Assembly (NCBI GenBank): GCA_038501625.1
Contig: JAZAYU010000256.1
Coordinates: 372,001-436,000 of the forward strand
DNA length: 64,000 bases
DNA from: Corbicula japonica
Taxonomy: Eukaryota; Mollusca; Bivalvia; Venerida; Cyrenidae
Reading direction: 5' to 3'
Shown: one piece after another, positions 42,008 through 53,800 of the stretch
Layout: every line of letters starts with the position of its first letter
How positions within the stretch are numbered: the stretch's first letter is position 1
Position numbers and translations under genes: made by a program
Notes under the pieces: generated by a model
Seen by the model: only the letters and a program-made list of their open reading frames with translations
The model's database searches: none
Told to the model about the DNA's origin: nothing

Positions 42008-42141
42008 GTCCCAAGGTTATAAAGCTGAGCATGGAAACCAGTCTCAAATCTCAAGCATCTGACCAGTCGCCATTTCAGCCAATCAGATGCTTGAGATTTG
42101 AGACTGGTTTCCAATCTCAGCTTTATAACCTTCAGCCCTGG
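42008..42141 (+). mobile_element. CCAAT palindrome with one box deleted
   Basis: Jumps from CAAGCATCTGA to CCAGTCGCCATTTCAGCC, losing the left GATTGGCTGA. Confidence 0.92.
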
Positions 42142-42572
42142 TGCTCAGGGGAAAGCCTTGGAAACTCTCCACTGTCATTCTTAGAAAAGAAAATTCTATG
42201 TTGCTACCTTTAACCAAGCTTTCTTATGACTTGACTGAAATGCTAGAGAATGATGTTGCATTGGAAACTGAATCGACCAATTAACCAGTGGCTTTAAATC
42301 TTCCGAGTGAACAAGGGAGTGAATCGCAAAGGGGAATCACTCCAAACATTAGTAGTGATAAAAGGATAACCCTAGCTTATGTTGGTAGCAAGTATTTTGA
42401 TAGGCTTTTATCAGTTTATTAATATTCCTCGTTTGGGGTCACTCTGAGATGATCTGTAAAGCAGTTCAGTAGGAATTTCCTTTCATAGGGTTGTGGAGAA
42501 GGACAAATTATTATGAGATTTCAAACATCCTTGCTATATGCACAACATAACAATATGCTACACTGATATTCG

Positions 42573-42819
42573 TTAACCCTTTCCTTAATCTCGTATATAA
42601 GCATTTTTATGCATGCGCGACCAGTGTAGATCCAGATCAGCCGGCACATCCGTGCCGTCTGATCAGGATCTACACTGTTCGCATTTTGGTCAGAAATATC
42701 CTAATGAATCAAAAAGCGAACAGTTTAGATCCTGATCAGACGGCAAGGATGTGCCGGCTGATCTGGATCTAAACTGTTCGCCCTAGCAATAAAGGTGTAT
42801 CTATACTGGAAAGGGTTAA
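42573..42819 (+). mobile_element. TTAA-type MITE, complete
   Basis: TTAACCCTTTCCTTAATCTC to ATACTGGAAAGGGTTAA. Confidence 0.93.
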
Positions 42820-43381
42820 AAGCATGTTCATTGAAAAAATCTTATTTTGTTCAAAATTGTGTATGTCATCATTAATTATTTTTTTAATAAGCATCTTGAT
42901 ATAAGTGCTTATATTGTAAATGTAGGTAGCAGTAATTTTATGAAAACAACTACAGGTTAAAGTTTTTGCATAAAAATAAGTTTCAAATGTTGACTTTTAC
43001 AGCCAGATACATTGTAAGTTTGAAAGTCAATCTCAGTGTTGTAATAATGGGCCATCGTTTGCTTATGCTAACTTTCTAGAATATTTCTGGAAATTTTCTC
43101 AAGAGTTTTCATTTTTATTTTCTGCTAAAAATGCCAGTGTTTATTCAATAATGAATTTGTTTTTATGGCATTTTGTAAATGTGTCGTTATGATCTTTACT
43201 GTAATACATGTATTACTTAATTTGTATACAATAATTTCTTCTTGAGGGTTGAGCTTGTAGCCTGCTGATTTTGTTAAATGGATTCACTGTTTAACAATTA
43301 CATATTCTTTTCAGATGGATGTTTTACTAAATTACTGACAGTGTTTGGTCTTGTACGATGAATAGCACATAATATGATCAG
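42820..43381. other. Non-coding, nothing recognised
   Basis: AT-rich, no exon or listed repeat. Confidence 0.5.
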
Positions 43382-43505
43382 TGCCCAAGGTTATAAAACT
43401 TAGCATGGAAACCAGTCTCAAATCTCAAGCATCTGATTGGCTGAAATGGCGACTCAGTTGAGATTTGAGACTGGTTTCCAATCTCAGCTTTATATCCTTG
43501 GGACC
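43382..43505 (+). mobile_element. CCAAT palindrome, right arm shortened
   Basis: Left arm complete to AAATGGCGACT, then AGTTGAGATTTGAGACTGG; right CCAAT box lost. Confidence 0.9.
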
Positions 43506-43583
43506 TGATGTGTGGGTGTGCAGGCTGATCTGGCATGGTGTGGACAAAACTGTCTGATACAGAATGTCAATTTAGATCTTTAC

Positions 43584-43732
43584 TGGGCCAAAGATCTTAA
43601 AACTTGATCTGGAGACCAGTCTCAAATCTTTACCATCTGATTGGCTAAAATGGCGACTGGTTACCATTTCAGCCAATCAGATGCTTGAGATTTGAGACTG
43701 GTATACAATCATAGTTTAATGATCTTGGGCCC
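43584..43732 (+). mobile_element. CCAAT palindrome, GATCTTAAA-ended
   Basis: GGGCCAAAGATCTTAAAACT to TTTAATGATCTTGGGCCC, centre GGCGACTGGTTACC. Confidence 0.92.
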
Positions 43733-43734
43733 TG

Positions 43735-44535
43735 TGCTAAGACAACCTGTAAACAAAGACCAAATTTGAATGAAGACCAGATTTTGTCCAACTGATTGAT
43801 TTGAAGAACAAAATCACATGTGAACAAAGACCACCTGCTGTTAAATACCAATTTGGATGTTTCCCCTGAGTGGTTTTTAAAGACAGGTTTGACTGTAGAT
43901 TTCAGTATTCAAACACTAACACGGATTTTCTGTTATAAATGGTAAATCTGTAGAAATTTATATTCCTTGTCAGTGACATAGAAAATTTGATGACAGATTT
44001 CGACATTCAATGACAGTTGACATAAATCAGTGTCGGATCGTTTTGTGTTCACCTGGCCCAAAGATCATAAAACTATGGCCTGTTCAGTATTAGGTACATC
44101 TTTGACATAGATCGGGATCGGCAGGCTAAAGGCTCACAATTGTGAGTACACATGCTAGATTTATATGGTATTTATACTGCTTAAACTGTATTAAAGCAAA
44201 TAAGTATTTCAAAATAAAGGTTATTATTTTAAAATTAGTTGTCTCCCTTGTCTATTATTAGGGAAATTGGGAATCATGCATCAAATTTATCTCTACGTGA
44301 AAATGTATTTTGCATTTGTGTGAAATTTTGGTGATGCAAAATTTAGAGATCCCACAGTAAATAATTTAACTGGCTTAATTTTAGTACTACCTTGTTAAAT
44401 GATTGATGCACAGTGATTTAATTGACTGAACTCAAGAGTAACTAGAATTAGATGTTCTCCTGAACATATTATGTTGCCTGCTTATAAAAAAGTGTGGGCC
44501 TTTGTTTTATAATATATGATAAGTGAATAATAATA
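43735..44535. other. Non-coding; possible Tigger-type fragment at the start
   Basis: 43735-43905 contains repeated AAAGACCA motifs and ends TTAAAGACAGGTTTGACTGT, resembling the right end of CAGT-type elements. The rest is unrecognised. Confidence 0.4.
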
Positions 44536-44539
44536 ATAT

Positions 44540-44770
44540 AATCCAAGTAGTAAGTAAATAGGACAGGTACTTTCAAAGTTATAAGCAACATAAAATTTCA
44601 CATAAGTCATTTGAAAGGGGCTTAACTCAAAAATAAGTGAAACAGGAGTTATAATTCATGTTGTTACAGATGGATTTATTGAAACTTTATTCAAGCAGAT
44701 GATATAGTCCAAACATTAAATTAATAGGACAAGTTCTTTGAAGTTATAGGCAACATGAAGTTCCATATTA
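44540..44770 (+). repeat. Two-unit ~167 bp tandem repeat
   Basis: AATAGGACAGGTACTTTCAA with GTTATAAGCAACAT and, 167 bp later, AATAGGACAAGTTCTTTGAA with GTTATAGGCAACAT. Followed by a GC-rich GAAGACGCCGTCGCCGCCGG at ~44790. Confidence 0.65.
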
Positions 44771-44849
44771 AAGTTGGAGGACTACCGGAAGACGCCGTCG
44801 CCGCCGGCTGTGTGTCTACCTTCTATCGCAGGCAACAAAACTAGGTGAA

Positions 44850-46060
44850 TGATTTTATTGGCTGATCGCCGCTGTCACTAGGGGATTTATAAATAGTGCA
44901 GTGATTTTTCTAACCAATCTCCACTCTCACCAAAACAGTGATTAGCTAAATTCAAATCATTGTATGGTCCTGTATTTCATTCACTGAAACATCCTTTTAA
45001 AGTTCAGTGATTTGGTTAGCTATAAATAAGTATATAGAATTTGCTGCTGTCACTAGGTCTGAGAAACAATGTTTTCTATTCTAATTAGTAAAAATATCAT
45101 TTTTATTTTATTTTCATTGCAAGTGACTACAATAACGACATACGAATTCACCAACCAAAGTAACTACATCTAATTGGGCAAATCTGATAATGATTCTTTG
45201 TCGTACTTTACCGTTCTTGTATACCGTTTATTTTACGTAGAGAACAGGGTAGGGGGATATATTTGTGAACAAAGTTTAACTAAGTGAAGGGGTTAATAAA
45301 TTTACTCTGCGACCTTACTTTTCGTATAGGTGGATGATACACCTGGAGAAATGAAACGAAAAGCAACCACAACGTGTTTGTTTAGTCCATATTTAAAGAA
45401 TAAAAGTTCTACAATCTTAAACGCTACCAAGAGGTTCAGCTCAACGAGTTTCCTTTCTTTATATTTTCATAGTAGATTTATATTCTATTGAAAAGCTTTT
45501 GAATAAGATATACGATATGTCGTCAATACTTATAAAACTGAAATGTTTACTCCAAATAAACCATTTACTGTGTTTTCAATAACTCTATACCACTATCCAT
45601 TAGTTTTGTATGCACTTACATTCTTAAAAATTTACAAAATCGATTGGCGAACAGTTTGGCATTTTTTTATTGAAAGTTGTTGAACATGTAATCTTGAAAC
45701 TTGCTCTAAAATAAAACAGAACTTACAGAATTTCGAGGAATTTTGCTGAAAGGTTGGTTGATTTAATGCCAATAGTTTTGAATTTGTATTTATGTCTATC
45801 TTAATAGAATCAAAACATTGGTAACTAATTTTATGATAATGTATTGTTAATAAACCAGCAAATGTTTTCTAGAAAGATTTTTTTCTCAGTCATATCGCTT
45901 CATCTTTCGCGATAACGCTGTAATTCTGTTATTAATACTGTATATTTATAGAATGGAAATGGCTAAATAACGATATTCAGATAAGGTTATGCGATATATT
46001 TTTTAATATTATTGCTTTTGAAAATAAGAACATCTATCTACTTGCACTTGAAAAAAAACT
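44850..46060. other. Non-coding, nothing recognised
   Basis: Apart from two GCTGTCACTAGG motifs (44870, 45048) I see no structure. Confidence 0.45.
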
Positions 46061-46061
46061 C

Positions 46062-46173
46062 TGTGATTGGCCCAATGAGATGGGAGACCAGTCTCAACGG
46101 CTGATTGGCTGAAATAGAGCACAATATCCATAATTAGAGATTTGAGGCTAGTCTCCAGTCTCAGTTTAAGGAT
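46062..46173 (+). mobile_element. CCAAT palindrome, degraded
   Basis: GGGAGACCAGTCTCAACGGC, CTGATTGGCTGAAATAGAGC, then TTTGAGGCTAGTCTCCAGTC. Confidence 0.65.
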
Positions 46174-46439
46174 CGTTGTTGCTACAGTCTTGGGTTTCAT
46201 TCCCAGGTTTTCTAACGTTATCATATGTCATTTTCGTCTCCGTACTGAGTGACTCGTTAGTAATGGCTAGAACTCCAGGGCCGGAACACACTGTACGTGT
46301 ACAGGTCACCGTTAATATTTAATTTTAATATAGAGCTATTACCTTCGTGCGTTATTAGAAGTCCATAGGGTTAAAACATTATGTCAAGCTGACGTAATAC
46401 ATTTTTTGCTGTAATAATTATATACTTGAGTCACAATTT

Positions 46440-46730
46440 GAATTTTTTACCACCGAAGGGCGGCATTATATTAATCGCACTGTCCGTCTGTTCGGTAAAA
46501 TCTTGTCATCGCTTCATCTTTATAACCGCTTGATGATCATTCATTCGAAACTTTACAGGAATGTTTGTCACCAAACTTAGTTGTGCAAATCCTCAGGAGT
46601 TCCCCTTGATATTTTTGACAGAGTTATAGGCCCTTAGTCATTTATAACTTCTATATTTAAATCTTGTCTAGATGTGCATGTCGTCAGGAGTTTTCGCTCA
46701 AATAAAGATTCTGGATCTTTCTTTAATATG
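46440..46730 (+). repeat. Probable tandem-repeat element fragment
   Basis: AAGGGCGGCATTATATTAAT, CTGTCCGTCTGTTCGGTAAA and a GAAACTTTACAGGAATGTTT block resemble the starts of the other tandem-repeat elements (CCGTC microsatellite then ATGAAACTT.G.CAGGA). No array follows. Confidence 0.45.
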
Positions 46731-46858
46731 AACATTCAATGACTAAAGAAAACTAGAGCTGATTAATACTTAACAAAATTTTATTCAAAATTGGCACTAG
46801 AAATAATGATCACATTAATAATACTTCATATTTACAGATATGTACAAGCATCAACAAA

Positions 46859-47236
46859 ATAACCCTTTACTTCATGGATATGCGTTACATCTCGTGTGTG
46901 ACCATTGATTTAGATCCTGATCAGGTTCTGCACATTATTGATTGTTCGTTTTTAGATTTAGTTGGTTATTACTGACCAAAAGGCGAACATCGCAGATTAA
47001 GATCAGATTACACAGATGTGCAGACTGTGGCCAAGATCATAAAACTAAATCTGGAGATCAGTCTCAAATCTCAAGCATCTGATTGGCTGAAATGGCGACC
47101 AGTCGCCATTTCAGCCAATCAGATCCTTGAGATTTAAGACTGATCTCAAAACTTAGTTTTATGATCGTCGGCCTTGATCTGGATCTACACGGGTCGCCCA
47201 TGGGATATTAACCTTATCTCTTTATGAAGTAAAGAA
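46859..47236 (+). mobile_element. TTAA-type MITE split by a CCAAT palindrome
   Basis: CCCTTTACTTCATGGATATG left part to GATTACACAGATGTGCAGAC, then the insert 47029-47173, then TGATCTGGATCTACACGGGT and TTATGAAGTAAAG. The two parts fit together at the GCAGGCTGATCTGG block. Confidence 0.85.
47029..47173 (+). mobile_element. CCAAT palindrome inserted in a MITE
   Basis: GGCCAAGATCATAAAACTAA to TTTTATGATCGTCGGCC; both CCAAT boxes and the GGCGACCAGTCGCC centre intact. Flanks read ..GACTG / TTGATCTGG, so at most a 2-3 base target duplication (TG). Confidence 0.93.
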
Positions 47237-47960
47237 ATGACAAAGAGGTTGCATTACAACAAAAGTGAATGTAAGACCGTTTCTGGCACTTTGCTTACTT
47301 CTTACAACTGTTACAGAGAAATGTTTATAAATTGCTAGTGAGTAGAGTATCATTGCAAATGACTACTAGAATTTGGCGACAACACATTTCTTAAAATGTT
47401 CATTCATTAGGCTAACATAAAGTTGAAAACACTGGTTATACTGAATTGCATATATTTGAATCGACTGAACTTTCATTTAGTAGCTGTACCCAGTTACATT
47501 AAGGTATCCCTTTGATGTAATTTTTCAAAAGCAAACTAATAGCGCTTGTAGTATTCGAACTTAATATGGTAACAGTCACATACAGATCTTATGCTTAGCA
47601 GGTAATGCCAATTTCAGCTGCTGATCACTTTATAAAACAACTTAATACATTTTATAAAGATGTGCATTCAATTACGTTTATATTTCGGTTTAATTAGCAA
47701 TGTAAAACTATATACTCTTCCAAGTTTTGGGAAACCCCGTCCCGTAACTGAAGTGTATAAATGCATGGTTTAGTGTCTTTCAACATTTTATTTATAAATA
47801 AAAAGGGAGTCGAGTACCAGACTCGATATGGTGAGACAAGCATGAAGATAAGCTTCAGAACTGTGTAGTTAACTCGCTACAGCAGAAATGTTTCCTCCGA
47901 TAGACTTTATTTCATGCATTCAAGCCAAACAAATATGTAAATCGCATATGATAATTCTTG
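47237..47960. other. Non-coding, nothing recognised
   Basis: AT-rich, no exon. Confidence 0.5.
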
Positions 47961-47962
47961 AA

Positions 47963-48097
47963 CCTAAGATCATAAAACTCAATCTGGAGATCAGTCTCAA
48001 AATCTCAAGCATCTCATCGAGATGACTGGTCGCCATTTCAGCCAATCAGATGCTTGAGATTTGAGTGGTCTCCTATCTCAGTTTTATGATCTTGGAC
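47963..48097 (+). mobile_element. CCAAT palindrome, left box altered
   Basis: CCTAAGATCATAAAACTCAA to TTTTATGATCTTGGACCC; the left box reads CATCTCATCGAGATGA. Confidence 0.9.
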
Positions 48098-48349
48098 CCA
48101 AATACCAAACTTAAAATAAAGAAAACGTGTAAATGTGCGAATATTTTAACAATCTAACTGTGTTTTATATTATGTAATTATAAAGTTAAAACGAGCGACA
48201 ATGGCTGACAAAAAAATAAGAAAAGATTTTGATAAGTGAACATAATGGGTTTTATATAAAAGTCACAAAACAAAAAATCTATGAATGGAACTCATAGTTG
48301 TCGGAACGCACAAAGACTACACTTAACGATGTAATAAATACTAGATGGG

Positions 48350-49213
48350 TGTTCAGTTGAACACTTGTGTCGCCCTCTGGTGCTATGTCGGAATAAAAAT
48401 GCATGTACAAAAAGGGGCATAACTCAATCAAAGAATTTGGCATCATCATGAGCGTGTTGTCAAAAGCAATATAATTTGAAAGTTTGATGTAAAAAATATT
48501 AAGAAATGACAAAGTTATAGCTAACATTAAGTTTTCGTCTAAAAATCCAAGTACAAAATGTGACCTTGACCTTGAGAATTTGGCATCATCTCGAGCGTGT
48601 TGTCATAAGCAATGTAATTTGAAAGTTTGATAAAGAAATATTAAGAAATGGCAAAGTTATAGCCAACGTTAAGTTTTTGTGACGGACGGACGGACGGACG
48701 GACTCCATCAAAGAATTAGGCATCATCATGAGCGTGTTGTCATAAGCAATATAATTTGAAAGTTTGATGTAAAAATATTAAGAAATGACACAGTTATAGC
48801 CAACGTTAAGTTTTCGTGTAAAAATCCAAGTACAAAAAGGGGCATAACTACATCAAACGTGACCTTGACCTTGAGAATTTGGCATCATCAGGAGCGTGTT
48901 GTCATAAGCAATATAATTTGAAAGTTTGATGAAAAAATATTAAGAAATGACAAAATTACTAACGTTAAGTTTTCGTGTAAAAATCCAAGTACAAAAAGGT
49001 GCATAACTCCATCAAATGTGACCTTGACCTTGAGAATTTGGCATCATCTCGAGCGTGTTGTCATAAGCAATATAATTTGCAAGTTTGATAAAGAAATATT
49101 AAGAAATGGCAAAGTTATTGCCAACGTTAAGTTTTCGTGACGGACGGACGGACGGACGGACAGACGGACAAAGCGATCCCTATGTATCGCCGTTTCTTCG
49201 AAAGGGCGACACA
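48350..49213 (+). mobile_element. Tandem-repeat element, five ~140-160 bp units
   Basis: Hairpin GTGTTCAGTTGAACAC at 48356, then TGTGTCGCCCT (48366) whose inverse AGGGCGACACA ends at 49213. Units, marked by GAATTTGGCATCATC and GAGCGTGTTGTCATAAGCAA, lie near 48436, 48576, 48714, 48876 and 49034; most carry GTGACCTTGACCTTGAGA, the inverse of TCAAGGTCA. ACGG microsatellites at 48680-48700 and 49138-49166. Non-coding. Confidence 0.85.
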
Positions 49214-49655
49214 AAAACTGACAATGGAACGTACATGATCAATGTGAGTCTGTATGACATGGCCATAAAAGTCCCCACCCGAGTACTAGAAAGCTTGAAC
49301 GAGAAATGTTCATGCATTCACCATTCAGGGGTTCAAAGGTTGTATTCCATAACTGTTCGCATTTTCAGGAAAAAGGAACGCAATTTTTCATCAGCTATAA
49401 TTGAGTGTTTTTTTTTAAATATGCAACTTAAATATCTTCAATGTGTGATATTTACATTCCTATTGATTTCTTCGTTTAAAAAAATTCGGTTCATTTTGGA
49501 TGAACCGCATGACCCGTAATGACGTCAGTAACGTCATGGCTGTTACTATTGAAAACTCCCACGTATTACTCCCCCTTTTCACTTAATACTAATTTTTGAA
49601 AGCGTTCGACTTAAGTTTATTTAAAGAAAAAAATGAATAAAATGTAAATATAAGT
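49214..49655. other. Non-coding; inverted CRE-like pair
   Basis: ATGACGTCAGTAACGTCAT at 49519-49537 is a palindrome with two ACGTCA half-sites. Just before it GGTTCATTTTGGATGAACC is a second small inverted repeat. No exon was accepted here. Confidence 0.5.
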
Positions 49656-49804
49656 AATGATTCTTATTTTGGTGCGGTTCATGCAGATTGGACATGCACG
49701 CGAAAGCTGGCAAATTTACCATAAAGCGCTAGCGCGCTTTATGGATTTGCCAGCTCTCGCGTGCACGTCCAATCTGCATGAACCGCACCAAAATAAGAAT
49801 CATT
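49656..49804. repeat. 149 bp near-perfect palindrome
   Basis: Arms of ~73 bp: AATGATTCTTATTTTGGTGC at the left end, GCACCAAAATAAGAATCATT at the right end; centre AAGCGCTAGCGCGCTT. I count only about three to four mismatches (for example GGACATGCACG against CGTGCACGTCC). Confidence 0.95.
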
Positions 49805-50413
49805 CCTTAATTGTTTTCATTTCGTATATGAAAAAAACATACAACTGTATACAATTAGGGGATGTAGGTATTTTTCTATGTTACATCGGCATTTGTTGAT
49901 AAAAACGCACAATTGATTGTTCAAATCACATGAACATTCTTGAGTTTCCGTGAAAATCTTCATAACCTTAAAGCACAAGCTCGGGACTTCCGGGGCCATG
50001 CATGTGAATGTACACAAAATGTATTGATGATTTTTTGCTCTAGACGGCCACTGCTCGTCCAAGCGCCTTTTATTCTAGTAAACCTTTATCGACGATTTTA
50101 GTAGACATAAATTGAAATAAGCGATCATGATTTTAAAGTTTCCGGTTTAACCTGTTATTCGCGTATTGTCCTACTCGTATTTGCACCACATTTTCACGTG
50201 TTCACGATAAGAATATTGATTTTGCTTCATTTCGGTTCTCCGCCTTACAGGGTCCAAATCTCTGACCATCGCGCAAGTAGCAAAGATGTTGTGGCCACCT
50301 ATTTTGTCGTTTGTTTTTTTACATGGATTTGTGACGGCTCTACATGACTTTCACAGAAAATATCATGTTTTTAAATATTGCACGAAGATTTAGTCTTCTG
50401 TTTGAACATTCCT
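49805..50413 (-). other. Probable 3' UTR / flank of the FReD gene
   Basis: No repeat recognised. On the - strand an AATAAA lies at 50073-50068, about 340 bases after the stop, a possible polyadenylation signal. Confidence 0.4.
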
Positions 50414-50841
50414 TCAAATATCGTTTGGTAGTTTGACATTGTCCGATGGTTTGATCATTATTTCTACAAATTTTAGGGATGAGTACGAGTGAATCGAATT
50501 CCACTGGATTCCATTTCTTACAAAATAGTTGTTATGAGATCCGTTTTGATAATATCTGCCATTTAAATGACTTTCAAAACAGTCATTGTACCACCACCCG
50601 CCGCCATAATGTTCTGCACAATTGTCGTAGAAACGGTTGTCATTGTCACGATCACGTGTGCTGAAGGGCATTCCATCATGGGATCTCCAATATGGCGTCA
50701 GGGAATCTCCAGCGGTTCCATGGTACCCGCTTACGTGTAACCGGTAAAGATCGTCTTCACTGGAGACACGGAATCGATCATATTCTGCGTAAAATCGCTT
50801 GCCGCCCCATTCTTGCATGTCAATTTTTAGCTCGTAATCAC
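50414..50841 (-). CDS. Fibrinogen-related protein (FReD/ficolin-like), last exon
   Basis: Acceptor (- strand) TTTCAG just before 50841; stop TGA at 50416-50414. It enters in phase 1 and encodes the C-terminal two thirds of a fibrinogen-like domain: [49 protein letters not shown], then [22 protein letters not shown] and a [12 protein letters not shown] end. The Asp-rich DRDNDN stretch is the calcium site and NCA...GGWWYNDC holds the conserved disulphide and pocket of ficolins and tachylectin 5 (family knowledge). In molluscs such proteins are mostly secreted lectin-like recognition molecules. The three exons (with 55032-55169 and 56161-56280) join in phase 1. Confidence 0.95.
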
Positions 50842-53800
50842 CTGAAAGACACAAATAACATTGTTTAAAATCAAATCTAAGAGTACATCTATAACACTGT
50901 AAGTTCGGCTCATCTATCGGTCATTATTCTATCGACCTTAAAAGAGTGTGCGATATTTTTGAACTTTCTGACCTTGATTTGTGAATAATGTACAGTTACT
51001 GACAGCTGCTGACCTAGTTATTTTATTAATAATAAACACTTGTTTTGGAAATCGCTAAACTTGTTTAATAAAGAGGTGTAGTTTTGGAACCTGTTAACCT
51101 AGTTTTTTTTGTAAATAATAAACGATAGTTTTGGCACCCGCTGACCTAGTTCTGACACCCGCTGACCCAGTTTTGTAAATAATTAACGATAGTTTTGGCA
51201 CCCGCTGACATAGTTTTGTAAATAATTAAAGATAGTTTTGGCACCTGTTGACCTAGTTTTGTAAATAATTAAAGATAGTTTTGACATCCGATGACCCACT
51301 TTTGTAAATAATTAACGATAGTTTTAGCACATGCTTACCCAGTTTTGTAAATAATTAACGAGTTTTGACACCTGCTGACCTAGTTTTGGCACATGCTGAC
51401 CTAGTTTTGTAAATAATTAACGATAGTTTTGACAACTGCTGACCTAGTTTTGACACATACTGACCTAGTTTTGTAGATAATTAACGCTAGTTTTGGCACC
51501 CACAGTTTTGTGTTATAACCAACGATAGACTTTGAACCTTTTGACCTTCTTTTGTAAATAACTAAAGATAGTCTTGACACCCGCTGACCTATTTTTGAAT
51601 GAAAGTTCAAAATTTGTGAAAATATCTGGTCACAGATAAGACAGAGTGATTTCTTTTTAATTCTGCATTTTTTCCACAAAAAAAAAACGAATGATATTTA
51701 GATCAGAACGTTATATAATTTTCTCTATACAATGCTGACAGCACCGAATTTTGCCATGGTTCTCGTGCTCTTCACAATGCAAGCTCTGTGGGAAAGATCC
51801 GAGAGATCCAATCTCTACAAAAAGTTCAATATCATAGAACATAAAAGTATTAGACATGAAACGTTGCTTTTGATGTATAATTCTGAAAAGATTGTTTATC
51901 AATCAAAAGATCAAACTTTCAAATTAAAACATTAATGCAAATTAAGGGAGTGCGTCTTAAAATTGATTAAAATCATTTGAGAATAGTTTATTTTGTATAG
52001 TTCTGAGAATCTTTCAGGTGTTTGAAACGATACAGTAGCTAAATGGAACCACATGTGTTCAATTAAGTTCCATATCAGCATGTATTCTTCCGCTTTATCA
52101 GACAGACAGACACATAAATGCGACAATTGTAGACCTTGATCTGAAACTTGATCCCAAAGATCTACATTACCGAATCGTACACCCTGCGAATGTAAATAAC
52201 CAAAGACTTACTTAGTAAACAAACCCCTGTGCTGAAGGTTATAAAGCTGAGATTGGAAACCAGTCTCAAATCTCAAGCATCTGATTGGCTGAAATGGTCG
52301 CCATTTCAGCCAATTAGATCCTTGAGATTTGAGACTGGTTTCCATGCTCAGTTTTATAACCTTGGGCACTGAAATTATTGTCAACCCTGTCTTCAAAGAC
52401 CACTTAGGAGAAACATCAAAAGTGGTATTTGAAGACATGTGGTCTTTTTTCACAAGTGAACTTTGTTTTATTTTAAATCTCTCAGTGGGTCTTATATAAT
52501 TGTGGTCTTAACCTTTGTTTACGTCATAAGGTCTTTAACACAGTTCGGACATTATGCAAACGTTCATTTGAAAAGAAGATGAATGCTATGTTTAAAATGC
52601 AATTGAAAACACTGTAGAAATTCTTTTTCTCATTCAAATATTTGAAATAAGTTTACGTGTCATTTATTAAACTAACGGCCCAAAATATGACTGTTTGAAC
52701 GTATTAAAGATTAGAATCAACAACACTTCATAGATTAATAACATAAACTTAAAGAAAGCGTTTAAATCTGCATTGAACTTTTCCAAATGTTTGTTTAAAC
52801 ATTGCAAGTCCCCTGATAAATATTCAAATAAAAGGGTTCGGTGAAGTGCTCTTTGTGTTTAAGAACGAGTAATAACGTATAAGCTGCACGATATGGTTTT
52901 GTGTCAACGTTAAAATGTAATAAATTATTTTTACAGATACGTAACATTTGGAATACAGGCCATTCAAATTAAACGGAACGTGTACCAAATGAAATAGATT
53001 ACGAGTTGAAGCTGCAGGAAGAAAGTGTTCGGAACTAGCAGCAGCCTAACAAGGAGTTTTTGCACCAGAATTTCCGGACAACGTCTTCTTGATCAAGGAG
53101 GAACAACTGTTCTGAACGTGGAAGTATTAAGGATGAATATGATTATTTTTTTTATAACTTCAGTGAATTAAAAAAAAAACGTATACGTAAATCATGACAG
53201 AATATTCGGAGTATTCCCGCCATCAACCGCGGCATCCTATCGCTAAGCGAGGACCGGCGCGACGGCCGCCGCGGATTGAGATGAAAGTTCGCCGCGGCAT
53301 GTATGACACACAGCGAGATCCAGGATGGGATTACGACAATGATGCTGTCTGTGACTGTTTCCCGAGAACTAGCAAACATACAATACCATCCATGTTTTAT
53401 GACAAATTGACTTGTCCACATAGAAATTATGCTCATATACAACCGGCGCAGGAAACTCAGTTCAATTACCCGTGGACAGCGGATTCCATTGGCAGACAGA
53501 AAGCGAGAGGACTGGAAGATGACGAACTTAGTGAAAGACTGTCTTTGATATCGGAAGAAGACGAACAGCTTAAATTTACTCCGCACCCAATACAACAACG
53601 TGAACCGGATGTGCTTTCAATTCAAACAGCGCCGCCATATTGGTACAAACCCGAAAGCGAGGTTCGCGACAGCAAGCCGCCATATACGGCGCCTATGAAT
53701 GATACGCAAGTGTTGAATAACGGCCGTCGGGCCACTTCGATGCAAGATATACGTGATCCAGCTTATAGAACAGATGGTTTGACGCCGACGAGGGATAATG

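Noticed and set aside
49106..49519. 137-codon + strand frame
   Set aside because: Starts in the ACGG microsatellite (GRTDGRTDGQ) of the 48350 element and runs through unrelated sequence; no recognisable domain.
53152..53598. 148-codon - strand frame opposite the nested gene
   Set aside because: Shadow of the + strand exon, which has a proper start, codon pattern and matching second exon.
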